Shown: positions 1-9,057 of the stretch, piece after piece
How the letters are laid out: every line of letters starts with the position of its first letter
Position numbering within the stretch: position 1 is the stretch's first letter
Assembly: GCF_028898945.1 (NCBI RefSeq)
Contig: NZ_CP118607.1
Coordinates: 496,001-560,000, forward strand
Direction: 5' to 3'
Origin: Pseudomonas sp. PSKL.D1
GTDB lineage: Bacteria > Pseudomonadota > Gammaproteobacteria > Pseudomonadales > Pseudomonadaceae
Length of the DNA stretch: 64,000 nt
Translations under genes and position numbers: made by a program
The notes under the pieces: generated by a model
The model's database searches: none
What the model was told of the DNA's origin: nothing
Seen by the model: only the letters and a program-made list of their open reading frames with translations

Positions 1-238
1 CATCGCAGTCCAGGCGCATCTCATGCAGCTTTTGCACATGGCCGGACTCTTCGCCCTTGCGCCACAGTTTGCCACGGGAACGCGACCAGTAGATGGCACG
101 TTGCTCGGCGGCGGTAAGGGCCAGCGATTCACGGTTCATCCAGGCCATCATCAACACGCGTCCGGTCTTGTGGTCCTGAGCGATTGCCGGTACCAGGCCA
201 TCGCTGTTCCACTTGATCTCGTCCAGCCAGTCTTTCAT
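1..238 (-). CDS. hisI: Phosphoribosyl-AMP cyclohydrolase, N-terminal part (cut by window edge)
   Basis: HisI opens the purine ring of phosphoribosyl-AMP in the third step of histidine biosynthesis, in the cytoplasm with Zn and Mg. The visible 79 residues begin [10 protein letters not shown] and contain the family blocks MAWMN, YWSRSR and WRKGEESGH in the expected order. The rest lies left of the window. The ATG at 236-238 has a GGAG a few bases upstream. It follows ubiB on the same strand but a terminator-like hairpin lies between them, so it is probably transcribed separately, likely with hisE beyond the edge. Confidence 0.93.
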   Translation of the reverse strand, partial: MKDWLDEIKWNSDGLVPAIAQDHKTGRVLMMAWMNRESLALTAAEQRAIYWSRSRGKLWRKGEESGHVQKLHEMRLDCD

Positions 239-249
239 CGTCGACTCCA

Positions 250-276
250 AAACGGGCCCGCTCCTGTACCGGGCCC
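250..276 (-). terminator. Terminator-like hairpin between ubiB and hisI
   Basis: GGGCCCG at 254-260 pairs perfectly with CGGGCCC at 270-276 across a 9-base loop. Read on the minus strand the stem is followed by GTTTTGG, a short T-run. It would end the ubiEJB transcript just before hisI. The T-run is only four long, so efficiency is uncertain. Confidence 0.5.
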
Positions 277-310
277 TTTGCGCTAGTGTGCCAGCCAGCG
301 GCGCGGCTGG

Positions 311-1930
311 CTATTGGCGCACGATCAGGTAAAGGCCAGCGGCCAGCATCAGCCAGGCGGGCCAGGCGGCGGGGGCGGCGAGGCTGGCGGCTTCGGCAGC
401 GCTGGCGGCCAGCACCGCACCGCCGCCAAGCAGGCCGGCGCCCAGCAGGCGCAGAGCCCAGCGGTCACCCTGGCGGCGCCGCTCCGGCAGTTGCGGGTCG
501 TGCAGGTGCGGCTGCGACAGGCGTTCGAGCAGGTCGCGGGTCATGTCGGCCAGGTGCGGCAGTTGTTCGACCTGGCTGTGCAGGTTGCCCAGCACGGCCT
601 TGGGGCTCATGCGGTCGCGCATCCAGCGTTCGAGGAACGGCTTGGCCGTGCTCCACAGGTCCAGGTCCGGGTAAAGCTGACGGCCCAGGCCCTCGATGTT
701 GAGCAGGGTTTTTTGCAGCAGCACCAATTGTGGCTGGACTTCCATGTTGAAGCGCCGTGCGGTCTGGAACAGGCGCATCAGTACCTGGCCGAAGGAAATG
801 TCTTTCAGCGGCTTCTCGAAAATCGGCTCGCACACCGTGCGGATTGCCGCCTCGAACTCGTTGACTTTGGTGTGCGCCGGCACCCAGCCCGAATCGATGT
901 GCAACTGTGCCACGCGGCGGTAGTCACGCTTGAAGAAGGCGATCAGGTTGCGCGCCAGGTAGTCCTGGTCCTCGGCGGTCAGGCTGCCGACGATGCCGCA
1001 GTCGATGGCGATGTATTGCGGGCTCCACGGTTTGACCGTGCTGACAAAGATGTTGCCCGGGTGCATGTCGGCGTGGAAGAAGCTGTCGCGGAACACTTGG
1101 GTGAAGAACACCTCCACGCCGCGCTCGGCCAGCAGCTTCATATCGGTGCGCTGGTCGGCCAGGGTGGCCATGTCGGTCACCGGTACGCCGTAAATGCGCT
1201 CCATCACCAGCACCTTGGGGCGGCAGTGGTCCCAGTACACCTGGGGCACATACATAAGCTCCGAGCCTTCGAAGTTACGGCGTAGCTGGCTGGCGTTGGC
1301 CGCCTCGCGCAACAGGTCGAGTTCATCGTAGATGGTCTTTTCGTAATCGTTGACGATTTCTACTGGGTGCAGGCGGCGTGCATCGGCCGAGGCGCGCTCG
1401 GCAGCCTTGGCGATCAGGAACAGCCAGGCCAGGTCCTGGGCAATCACTGGCTTCAGGCCCGGGCGCACCACCTTGACCACCACCTCTTCACCACTTTTAA
1501 GGCGCGCGGCGTGTACTTGCGCCACCGAAGCCGAGGCCAGTGGCTCGACGTCGAAGCGGCTGAACACTTCGCCCACCTTGGCGCCAAGTTGCGCTTCGAT
1601 CAGCGCGACAGCCTTTTGCGGGTCGAACGGTGGTACGCGATCCTGCAAAAGCATCAGCTCGTCGGCGATGTCAGTGGGCAGCAGGTCACGCCGCGTGGAC
1701 AGCAACTGGCCGAATTTGATGAAAATCGGCCCCAGGTCCTGCAGCGCCAGGCGCAACCTCGCCCCACGGCTCAGCTCGGATGGCTTGCGCGGCAGCCAGC
1801 GCCAGGGCATCAACAGGCGCAGGCTCATCAGCCACCAAGGCAGGGGCAGGTCGAACAGCAGGTCATCAAGACGGTAGCGGATCACCACGCGCTGGATGCG
1901 GAAAAGACGGCGGACGGCGAGCAGCTTCAT
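311..1930 (-). CDS. ubiB: Ubiquinone biosynthesis atypical kinase UbiB
   Basis: UbiB is a membrane-associated ABC1/ADCK-type atypical kinase/ATPase needed for ubiquinone synthesis. The 539-residue protein shows the family KxGQ motif (KFGQ at 72-75), the alanine-rich nucleotide loop [11 protein letters not shown] (about 132-142), the VVKVVRPG lysine near 153 and the ADMHPGN catalytic block around 285-293. The last 50 or so residues form two hydrophobic helices, the usual membrane anchor. Its ATG overlaps the stop of ubiJ by 4 bases (ATGA), so the two are translationally coupled in a ubiE-ubiJ-ubiB operon. Length is normal for the family. Confidence 0.96.
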   Translation of the reverse strand: MKLLAVRRLFRIQRVVIRYRLDDLLFDLPLPWWLMSLRLLMPWRWLPRKPSELSRGARLRLALQDLGPIFIKFGQLLSTRRDLLPTDIADELMLLQDRVPPFDPQKAVALIEAQLGAKVGEVFSRFDVEPLASASVAQVHAARLKSGEEVVVKVVRPGLKPVIAQDLAWLFLIAKAAERASADARRLHPVEIVNDYEKTIYDELDLLREAANASQLRRNFEGSELMYVPQVYWDHCRPKVLVMERIYGVPVTDMATLADQRTDMKLLAERGVEVFFTQVFRDSFFHADMHPGNIFVSTVKPWSPQYIAIDCGIVGSLTAEDQDYLARNLIAFFKRDYRRVAQLHIDSGWVPAHTKVNEFEAAIRTVCEPIFEKPLKDISFGQVLMRLFQTARRFNMEVQPQLVLLQKTLLNIEGLGRQLYPDLDLWSTAKPFLERWMRDRMSPKAVLGNLHSQVEQLPHLADMTRDLLERLSQPHLHDPQLPERRRQGDRWALRLLGAGLLGGGAVLAASAAEAASLAAPAAWPAWLMLAAGLYLIVRQ

Positions 1931-2550
1931 GCGTTATCGCTGGTATCAAGGGATCGGGAAAGGCGCTGCAGGCGCGCCTCAAGGCGTTCTATGTCAACCT
2001 TCAGATGATCGAGTTCACTGAAGGCGGCTTCTGCTTCACGCTTGCCCACCAGGGTGCGCGACTCTTCGGCCAGGTATTCGGACAGGTTCTGGCTGAAACG
2101 CGCCAGGCCCTGGCGGGTCCAGCGTGCGCGCAGGCGTATGTGGCCGGCCAGCAGCGCCGTGGCAACCGGGCCAAGCCAGCGTTGCAGCTCGTGTTCCCAG
2201 TCCAGTTCCAGGTCTTGCAGCACGCCGAACAGGTCGAGCAGCACGGCACTGTCGCCATGCAGTTCTACCTGTGGGCTATGCAGCACGGCGGTCTTGTCCT
2301 TGGCCAGGGCCAGTTGCGCCAGGCTGCCGGCAGGGGCGCGCAGGCTGCAGTCGACCTCGCCCTCCCAGTGGGCGGCGAGCATCAGGCCTTCTTCATCGGG
2401 CAGGATGAACACCTGCAGGGCCGGTTGGCGGCAGTCGACTTCGATGACCTTGCCTTCGAGCGCAGCCAGGCGCGGCAATGCCGTGCTGTCCATGCGCAGG
2501 ACGCGGTTCAGGCCATGTTCGACGCTGGCGAGCAGCCCGGCCAGCAGCAT
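1927..2550 (-). CDS. ubiJ: Ubiquinone biosynthesis accessory factor UbiJ (SCP2 domain)
   Basis: UbiJ is a lipid-binding SCP2-fold accessory protein that helps organise the soluble ubiquinone-biosynthesis complex. This 207-residue protein has the expected beta-rich lipid-binding N-terminal half (for example [17 protein letters not shown]) and a C-terminal coiled-coil helix ([20 protein letters not shown]). It lies exactly between ubiE and ubiB, overlapping the ubiE stop by 1 base (TGATG) and the ubiB start by 4. The assignment rests mainly on position plus fold signature, since the family is weakly conserved in sequence. Confidence 0.9.
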   Translation of the reverse strand: MLLAGLLASVEHGLNRVLRMDSTALPRLAALEGKVIEVDCRQPALQVFILPDEEGLMLAAHWEGEVDCSLRAPAGSLAQLALAKDKTAVLHSPQVELHGDSAVLLDLFGVLQDLELDWEHELQRWLGPVATALLAGHIRLRARWTRQGLARFSQNLSEYLAEESRTLVGKREAEAAFSELDHLKVDIERLEARLQRLSRSLDTSDNA

Positions 2551-3320
2551 CAGGGCTTGATCCCCCGGTGTACGGCAACGATGCCGCTGGTCATGTTGTG
2601 GTAGGTGACGCGGTCGAAGCCGGCGTCGACCATCATGGCCTTGAGGGTTTCCTGGTCAGGGTGCATGCGGATCGATTCGGCCAGGTAGCGGTAGCTTTCC
2701 GAATCGTTGGTGATCAGCTTGCCCGCCAGCGGCATGAAGGCGAATGAGTAGGCGTCGTAGGCCTTGGACATCAGCTTGTTGGTCGGCTTGGAGAACTCCA
2801 GCACCAGCAGGCGCCCGCCCGGCTTGAGCACGCGCAGCATCGAGCGAATGGCTTCGTCTTTGTGGGTGACGTTGCGCAGGCCAAAGGCGATGGTCACGCA
2901 GTCGAAGTGGTTGTCCGGGAACGGCAGCTTCTCGGCGTCGGCCTGGACAAACTCGATGTTGCCAGCCACGCCACGGTCCAGCAGGCGGTCACGGCCAACT
3001 TTGAGCATTGACTCGTTGATGTCTGCCAGGACTACTTGCCCGGTCGGGCCGACCAGGCGCGAGAACTTGGCGGCCAGGTCGCCGGTGCCACCGGCGATAT
3101 CCAGCACGCGGTTGCCGCTGCGCACGCCCGACAGCTCGATGGTGAAGCGCTTCCACAAGCGGTGCATGCCGCCGGAGAGCACGTCATTCATCAGGTCATA
3201 CTTGGCGGCCACCGAATGGAACACCTCGGCGACTTTCTTCGCTTTCTGGCTCTCTGGGACGTCCTGGTAGCCGAAATGAGTGGTGGGTTCGGCGTGGTCG
3301 CCTTTGCGCTGGTCGTTCAT
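2550..3320 (-). CDS. ubiE: Ubiquinone/menaquinone C-methyltransferase UbiE
   Basis: UbiE C-methylates 2-polyprenyl-6-methoxy-benzoquinol with SAM in ubiquinone synthesis. The 256-residue protein contains the family opening [18 protein letters not shown] motif [13 protein letters not shown] (about 72-83) and the UbiE signature [15 protein letters not shown]. It is the first gene of the ubiE-ubiJ-ubiB operon and is divergent from the small PHA-system gene at 3445. The start at 3320 gives normal length; no alternative start fits better. Confidence 0.97.
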   Translation of the reverse strand: MNDQRKGDHAEPTTHFGYQDVPESQKAKKVAEVFHSVAAKYDLMNDVLSGGMHRLWKRFTIELSGVRSGNRVLDIAGGTGDLAAKFSRLVGPTGQVVLADINESMLKVGRDRLLDRGVAGNIEFVQADAEKLPFPDNHFDCVTIAFGLRNVTHKDEAIRSMLRVLKPGGRLLVLEFSKPTNKLMSKAYDAYSFAFMPLAGKLITNDSESYRYLAESIRMHPDQETLKAMMVDAGFDRVTYHNMTSGIVAVHRGIKP

Positions 3321-3444
3321 ATCGCTTCACCGGAAAAAATTACCGCCATTCTAGGGCGAACGGGCGCATTTGTCTTGGCGGGGTGTGTCGAGCGGCAGGG
3401 GCGGGCATAATGCCAATTATGTCCAAACCCCCAGGAACACCTGC

Positions 3445-3720
3445 ATGACCCAGATCAGCGTTGAACGCAAACACACCCTCGGCCGCGAAGCCGCCCGCGC
3501 CAAGGCCGAAGCGCTGGTGGAAAAGCTCAGCCGCGAGTACGACCTCAAGGCCACCTGGAACGGTGACCGGGTGGATGTGGCACGCAGCGGCGCCAACGGC
3601 AGCGTGCACATCGGGGATGACACCATCCGGGTCGAGCTGAAGCTTGGGATGATGCTGTCGATCATGGGCGCCAGCATCAAAAGCGAAATTGAGCGGGCGC
3701 TGGACAAGGCGCTGGCCTGA
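3445..3720 (+). CDS. Polyhydroxyalkanoic acid system family protein (PHA granule region)
   Basis: A 91-residue protein starting MTQISVERKHTLG, matching what I know of the PHA_gran_rgn family, small proteins encoded close to pha genes whose biochemical role is unclear. The ATG at 3445 is chosen because the family begins with this block; the same frame is open further upstream. Sequence is alpha/beta with no membrane segment. It is divergent from ubiE and is separated from the phasin genes by the large minus-strand toxin-like gene, an interruption of what is probably an ancestral neighbourhood. Confidence 0.8.
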   Translation: MTQISVERKHTLGREAARAKAEALVEKLSREYDLKATWNGDRVDVARSGANGSVHIGDDTIRVELKLGMMLSIMGASIKSEIERALDKALA

Positions 3721-3733
3721 CGCCCGCTGCGCT

Positions 3734-6700
3734 TCAATTGTCGGGGAATGGAATCAGCCCTTCGATCTGTTCAAGGCGCAGGTCGCCCCGGTAGATGCGG
3801 ATGCGTTCTGCCGGGTCGAGCGAGCGTTGCAGTTGCTCATCCCGGCTCATCGAGCGCGGCTCCCAGAACTTTACGTGGCCCTTGGCGAATTCGCGTGGGT
3901 TGGCATCGGCCGCGGTGTAGTGGAAATGCACCTCCCAGAGTTTTTGCCGGGGTTGCCTGCGATGGATGACATAGACATCCAGGTAGTCGTTGGCCTTGAG
4001 CCGCTTGCGTGAGGTGCTTGGTGTGATCTCGATCTGGTCTTGCTCCACCAGATAGCGCAAAGCCTTGCTGTCCGGATGCTGGTTGTCCAGGTAGGCCTGG
4101 GTCAGCAGGCGGCGCTTTTCGGCTTGCATGTCGCTGACTGCCTGATCCAGCCGCGTTGCCAGTGCATGCCCGTCCTCAGTGCCCGCGCGTAATTGGCGGG
4201 CGATGTCGGTCATGTCCTGGATGTGCCAGTCCATCAAGTCGGCCAGACTGTTCGGTTCTGACGTGTAGCGCGAAGCAAGGGCAATTCTGCTGTCCTTTTG
4301 CGTCAGCAGGCTGTTGCCTACCCGTTGGAGATAGCCTGTGCCATGCGGCGTGGCAGCCGGTGTCACGAACTCCCATTGATCCCCTCGCTGCTGGTAGTGG
4401 GTCACCGCCTGTTCGGTCCGTGGGTCGGTCTGCACGGCCTCGTCGCTGCCTTCTGCCTGCTCGGCCAGAATTGCCCTGCCCCGTGTGGTGCGGATCAGCT
4501 TGCGCTTGCCAGGGCGCACGCGGTAGGTGACAGGCCGGACGGTGCTTGCCGCACCTTCGATGTCACTCAGGGCCTGGCTCAGGTCCCTTTCTGCCTGGGT
4601 TTTCAGTGCGGTCAGCTCGCGGATGTAATCTTCGATGTGCGTGCTTTCAAACACCGAAGCGTCCAATGACAGCAGGAAATTGGCCTTGCCCAGTGAAATC
4701 TCGTATTCACGCAAGGCCGTCCCCAGGATCTCGGCCTGCTCGTCGTATGGCAGGCTGGCGGCTGCCAGCGCATCGTGGCTGAGCAATGCTTCGTGGAAGT
4801 CACGGTTGCGAAGGTCTGCCTGCATGCGCAACAGTTCGTCGAAGTTTTCGCTTGTCAGCTGGTCCCGTTTGATCATCAGCTGGTTCAGGTCGCTCAGCAC
4901 CTGTGCGCGGGTGATGACCGTAGAGTACATGCGCGTATTGATGATGGTTTCCAGCTTGTTCTGCTTGTCTGTGTACTGGATTTTCCGGTTTTCGAGGGCC
5001 TCGAACAGGTGGCGGTCCAGGCGTTCACTGACCGCGAGTAGACGCTTGTGCGTTTCCAGCGCGGCTTCGATGTTCTTGCTGTAGGCAAGGTACAGCAGCG
5101 CTTGCTCATCGCCGAAGGGGGTTGCCAGCAAGCGCTGGGACTGCGACTTGAGTGCTTCATAGTCGGTCATGTCGAGCAGCCTGTGGAACAGGTGCAAGTC
5201 GGTGTTGAGCATTTGCTCCCACCACTGGCCGCGCGCATAGGGTGCCTGGCCGGTGCGGTCGTACCTGGCAAACCGGGGTTCGCTCATCGTGGCGAACAGT
5301 TCCAGCTGCTGGGCTACAAGGCCGCTCTGCTTTTCGTACGTCAACGTCAGTACATGCAGATGGGTACGCGCCTCATTGCGCATGGCATGCAGGGCACGTA
5401 GGCGTACCTGCATGGCTTCAGGCAGGTCCTTGCGCGCGACCCCGGGGTACTCCGCCATGGATGCCCTGAAGGCAATGGCGGCCTCATCGAAGTCCTTGAG
5501 CATGTCGCGGTAACGGTCGATGAAGTCCTCATTGTTTTCAATCAGGCGATCATTGCGCCTCCTGCTTTCCTGCAGGGTGAGGAACTCGCTTTTGTTCTGT
5601 TCGGCGATGGCCTTGCGGGTTTTGGGCATACCGCCCGCCATGTGCAGGTCGAGCACCCATTCACCGTTCCAGCGGGTCACCCATGGCCCCTTTTCGCGTT
5701 CACGCCCGGCGATGTAATAGCCGTCCCATTGGCCTCCCCATTGGTCTGTCCATTCCCCTTTGTTGAGGTCTGGGCCGATGATGCGCATGCCGCTCCACGT
5801 TTCTTCGACTTCAAATGCGATGTCCTGAAGCTTTACGTAATAGCGCTCATCAATGTTGTACAGGCCTCGGAAACGTCCTGTCGCCAGCGGGGTCAGCCCA
5901 TCCAGCGAGGCTTTGGCACGCAGCAGGTTCAGTGTGTTGCGAGCTTCGGCTGGCAGGTTGCCAAGCCGTTGGTTGCCTGCCCATTGGTTGACGCTGAGTA
6001 TTGTTGGCCGTGATTGCTCAGCGGGGGCCTGCCAGTCATTGGCTTTTGGCTGCTCCTGGGGGGCAGCGGTACTGGCTCTGCGTACGGCGGGGGCGGCTGA
6101 ACGGGGTCTGGGGTGCGATGTGGGTTCGAGGGCTGGATGCTCGGCAGCCGGGCCGTGGGCCAGCAACATGGCAATGTTGAACAGGATGTCGGTGCAGGCC
6201 AGCAGCTTTTCTTCGCGCGTACCTTGTGTCAGAGCCGAGAGGTCGCCCTTGATGCTGATCAGCGTTGCGGCCAGCCAGGCCACCGTTCCTGCGGGCCCGG
6301 GCAATAGCGGCGCGACCGTGTTGAACGCCAGCCAGGCACACTGGATGATCAACGCCCAGCGTTGCTGGGCATTGGAAACACTCTGCCGTGATGCCAGCAA
6401 CAGCATCGCCTGCGCCTTGGCCTGAAAGAGCTGGTTGTCCAGGTTGCCGGACCATGGCGTGAACGCCAGCGTTGCAGGTGCTCGCAGGCGTGCAAGGGCC
6501 TCATCGGTCAGGACGGTACCAGGGCCGAGCAGGTAGGCCAATTCGGACAATCCGGCATGCAGGTGTGGCCGCGAGAAGCCTCCATTGGCGTAAATGGGGC
6601 GGGCATCGTCATTCATCCAGGCAAGCACGCTCTGTCGAAGTTCGCTTTCTGCACAGATGCAGGACATCAGTTGTTTTGCGCTGCCAAAAGCCCGGATGGG

Positions 6701-8449
6701 GTTGGTGGCAATCATCGGCCTGTAAAGAACCCAGGTGGCGGTGGCAGGCACTTCGAGCACGAACATGCCATGAACCTTGTTGGCTTTTGGAGTGCCAGGC
6801 ACGCTTTTGAATGCCAGGGGTGCCAGGTTCACGGGATTAATTGCGAGCTTCTCGCCATGGCAAAACCCGACCAGCGCCTGACAGGTGCCTTCGTCCAGTT
6901 GGCCATCGATTTTTGCCTTCAGGGCGCTGAGCAGCAAGGCGCTGCGCCATTCGCAGGCAAAATGATCGACTCGCTCGGCCGTGACGGTTTGCAGTTGCGA
7001 ATGAACATAACGCGGGTATTGGCCACCCACGTCCACGGCATCGATCAGCGTGTTGATGTAGTCAAGGTTCATCCAGGCCGCAATGGGCTGCCCATCGCCG
7101 CGGCTTACGGCTGAAGCGACTTCCTGTGCACCGGGCTGCAGGCGAGCGATGGCCAGCTCCGTGAGCGTGTCGGTCCTGAGGTATTCAAGGCGTGTCTGGC
7201 CCAGGGAAGAAACCTGCACCAGCTGCGAAATCGTCATGTGCACTTGGTCGGGGTTGCAAGGCGGAGTGCCTGGGTGGTCTGCAAGCATCTGCTCGCGCAG
7301 CCGCCGGGCGGCGTAGTGCTGCAGGTCTTCAATGCCGTCCAGGGACGATGCACCTTGTGCCAGCATTTGCGCCGCACCAATATCCAGTAGTGCGGTGTGG
7401 TAGTTAAACCGGTCCGCGTCCGCAGCTGAGGCCAGCCAGCCAGGCAGCGGAATGACCGTAGCCGGGGGTTCAAGGTAAGTGCCGGGCATGAACGCGGGCG
7501 AAGGGTCGCTCAGCTGGCTGAAGGTGGTTTCCAGCTCGCCCACTAGGGTGATGGCGCAAAGCTGTACCCGGTCAAGCCGCTGCAGGATGCCGTTGAGCAG
7601 TTGCCTGGCCTGATAACCGAATGGGTCCTCCTCAAGTGGGCAGCAGGCCCAGGACAGGGTTTCGAACACGTAGTGGTCGGCGAACTCGTCACGCAAGGCG
7701 CAGGCGAAAGCTGCCACGTTGTCAAAGCCGCGGACCGTGCCCGAAGGCTGGCACCACAGCACGATTGTTTGCTCGTCCCGTTCGGCGGTAATGAGCAGGT
7801 CTGGCAATGAGTGGTGAGTTTCGTTGCCTTGGTTACTCAGCGACACCTGCAAGCCTTGAGCAGCCGGAGTATTCGAAGCCTGGCCGAGTAGCGCGTATAT
7901 CAGTCGTTTCTCATCCTCGCCAAGCCCCTGGCGCTCGGTTGCATTGAGCAGCGCGGCTTTGATCACCTGCTGCAGCCAGCTCAGGCGCGAGACGTGTGTA
8001 TCCGTGGCGCAGCCGCTCCAGAAGCTGATTTGCGCCTGCTGGAAGGATTCGTTCAAGGTAGCGAGCATTTCGTCGAAGTCGCTGTTCAGGTCTGCCATGC
8101 GTAGCTCAACAACGGGCGCTTGTTCCTGAGGGCGGAAAATCACCGGCGGCGCGAGGCTCAGCTGGTCCGAGTCTGCAAGTGCGATGCTGCTACCTGTCAG
8201 GAAGTGCTCGAGCAGTGTCTCCACCAGATCGCTCTGTTGCCCACTATGCCCTTCTTCGGTGGCGTGGAGGATGCTGAAGCCTGCGATGGACGTTAAGTGT
8301 GGGTAGTTCTGCCGGGTCCATGGGTAGCGCGCTGCCAGTACTTCGAAACCGACGCTGGCGATGACATCGCGCAAGCTGGGGCGGCCTGCGAATTGAGCCG
8401 CGACCAGTTGTCTGAATGATGAATAGTGTGGGGTGGGTGCAAGGGACAT
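3734..8449 (-). CDS. Very large toxin-like protein (resembles Pseudomonas dermonecrotic-toxin/DUF6543 proteins)
   Basis: A 1571-residue protein with no recognisable enzyme motif. Its middle (about 440-660: NLDYINTLIDAV, VLYRPMIATNPIRAFGS, ARPIYANGGFSRPHL) resembles large Pseudomonas proteins annotated as dermonecrotic-toxin or DUF6543 domain proteins; this is recognition from memory. Around 695-740 lies a hydrophobic stretch (IIQCAWLAFNTVAPLLPG, then TVAWLAATLISI) that could form a membrane hairpin. After a proline/alanine linker comes a tryptophan-rich block (about 885-940), then about 350 residues of charged helices likely to be coiled coil, then a beta-rich tail. No N-terminal signal peptide or adjacent immunity or secretion gene is seen. 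It interrupts the conserved ubi-pha neighbourhood, and its DNA looks less GC-rich than the flanks. Function is inferred only. Confidence 0.6.
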   Translation of the reverse strand: MSLAPTPHYSSFRQLVAAQFAGRPSLRDVIASVGFEVLAARYPWTRQNYPHLTSIAGFSILHATEEGHSGQQSDLVETLLEHFLTGSSIALADSDQLSLAPPVIFRPQEQAPVVELRMADLNSDFDEMLATLNESFQQAQISFWSGCATDTHVSRLSWLQQVIKAALLNATERQGLGEDEKRLIYALLGQASNTPAAQGLQVSLSNQGNETHHSLPDLLITAERDEQTIVLWCQPSGTVRGFDNVAAFACALRDEFADHYVFETLSWACCPLEEDPFGYQARQLLNGILQRLDRVQLCAITLVGELETTFSQLSDPSPAFMPGTYLEPPATVIPLPGWLASAADADRFNYHTALLDIGAAQMLAQGASSLDGIEDLQHYAARRLREQMLADHPGTPPCNPDQVHMTISQLVQVSSLGQTRLEYLRTDTLTELAIARLQPGAQEVASAVSRGDGQPIAAWMNLDYINTLIDAVDVGGQYPRYVHSQLQTVTAERVDHFACEWRSALLLSALKAKIDGQLDEGTCQALVGFCHGEKLAINPVNLAPLAFKSVPGTPKANKVHGMFVLEVPATATWVLYRPMIATNPIRAFGSAKQLMSCICAESELRQSVLAWMNDDARPIYANGGFSRPHLHAGLSELAYLLGPGTVLTDEALARLRAPATLAFTPWSGNLDNQLFQAKAQAMLLLASRQSVSNAQQRWALIIQCAWLAFNTVAPLLPGPAGTVAWLAATLISIKGDLSALTQGTREEKLLACTDILFNIAMLLAHGPAAEHPALEPTSHPRPRSAAPAVRRASTAAPQEQPKANDWQAPAEQSRPTILSVNQWAGNQRLGNLPAEARNTLNLLRAKASLDGLTPLATGRFRGLYNIDERYYVKLQDIAFEVEETWSGMRIIGPDLNKGEWTDQWGGQWDGYYIAGREREKGPWVTRWNGEWVLDLHMAGGMPKTRKAIAEQNKSEFLTLQESRRRNDRLIENNEDFIDRYRDMLKDFDEAAIAFRASMAEYPGVARKDLPEAMQVRLRALHAMRNEARTHLHVLTLTYEKQSGLVAQQLELFATMSEPRFARYDRTGQAPYARGQWWEQMLNTDLHLFHRLLDMTDYEALKSQSQRLLATPFGDEQALLYLAYSKNIEAALETHKRLLAVSERLDRHLFEALENRKIQYTDKQNKLETIINTRMYSTVITRAQVLSDLNQLMIKRDQLTSENFDELLRMQADLRNRDFHEALLSHDALAAASLPYDEQAEILGTALREYEISLGKANFLLSLDASVFESTHIEDYIRELTALKTQAERDLSQALSDIEGAASTVRPVTYRVRPGKRKLIRTTRGRAILAEQAEGSDEAVQTDPRTEQAVTHYQQRGDQWEFVTPAATPHGTGYLQRVGNSLLTQKDSRIALASRYTSEPNSLADLMDWHIQDMTDIARQLRAGTEDGHALATRLDQAVSDMQAEKRRLLTQAYLDNQHPDSKALRYLVEQDQIEITPSTSRKRLKANDYLDVYVIHRRQPRQKLWEVHFHYTAADANPREFAKGHVKFWEPRSMSRDEQLQRSLDPAERIRIYRGDLRLEQIEGLIPFPDN

Positions 8450-8627
8450 GGTATCTGGCTCCGGTCTAAGGGAGCCGAATGCTGAAACGCTGGTCGTTCA
8501 GAGCTGCGGTAGATAGGTAAACCTTGCGATCTTAGGGTGAAGATTCTAATTCCCCCGCCTACCTTATGCTCAAGCCCAACCTCCATGGGCGGTTCATCCC
8601 TCCACTCATGAACATGAGGTACAGAGC
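8450..8627 (+). promoter_or_regulatory. Divergent intergenic region with probable phaI promoter and candidate operator
   Basis: This gap separates the toxin-like gene from phaI. A possible -35/-10 pair is TTGCGA (8524-8529) and TCTAAT (8545-8550), with a short 15-base spacer. Closer to phaI, GTTCAT (8592-8597) and ATGAAC (8608-8613) form an inverted repeat with 10 bases between, a plausible operator for the TetR-type PhaD encoded nearby. GAGG at 8616-8619 is the phaI ribosome binding site. PhaD control of the phaI promoter is known in P. putida; that this repeat is the site is my inference. Confidence 0.4.
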
Positions 8628-9047
8628 ATGGCCAAAGTGAATGTGAAGAAGAAGGACGATGCGCAAGGCACGCTGGGCGAAGTCCGCGGCTACGCCCGCA
8701 AGATCTGGCTGGCAGGCATTGGCGCTTATGCCCGGGTCGGCCAAGAAGGCTCGGAGTACTTCAGCGAGCTGGTGAAAGCCGGTGAAGGCGTTGAAAAACG
8801 CGGCAAAAAGCGCATCGACAAAGAGCTCGATGCAGCCAACAACCAGATTGAAGAAGCCACCCAAGAGGTAAGTCGCGTACGCGGCAAGGTCGAAATTCAA
8901 CTCGATAAAATCGAAAAAGCTTTCGACGCGCGGGTAGGCCGTGCCTTGAATCGCCTCGGCATTCCGTCTAAACATGACGTTGAGGCGTTGTCCATCAAGC
9001 TTGAACAGCTGCATGAGCTGCTCGAGCGCGTCGCGCACAAACCATAA
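8628..9047 (+). CDS. phaI: Phasin PhaI
   Basis: PhaI is a small granule-associated protein coating medium-chain-length polyhydroxyalkanoate granules. The 139-residue sequence starts MAKVNVKKKDD and has the phasin block YARKIWLAGIGAYARVGQEG, followed by an amphipathic helical region ending in a leucine-rich heptad stretch (LSIKLEQLHELLERV) probably used for oligomerisation. It shares its core with PhaF, encoded 10 bases downstream, so the two are paralogous phasins in one operon. The transcript probably starts in the 8450-8627 gap. Confidence 0.94.
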   Translation: MAKVNVKKKDDAQGTLGEVRGYARKIWLAGIGAYARVGQEGSEYFSELVKAGEGVEKRGKKRIDKELDAANNQIEEATQEVSRVRGKVEIQLDKIEKAFDARVGRALNRLGIPSKHDVEALSIKLEQLHELLERVAHKP

Positions 9048-9057
9048 GGAGAGCAGG

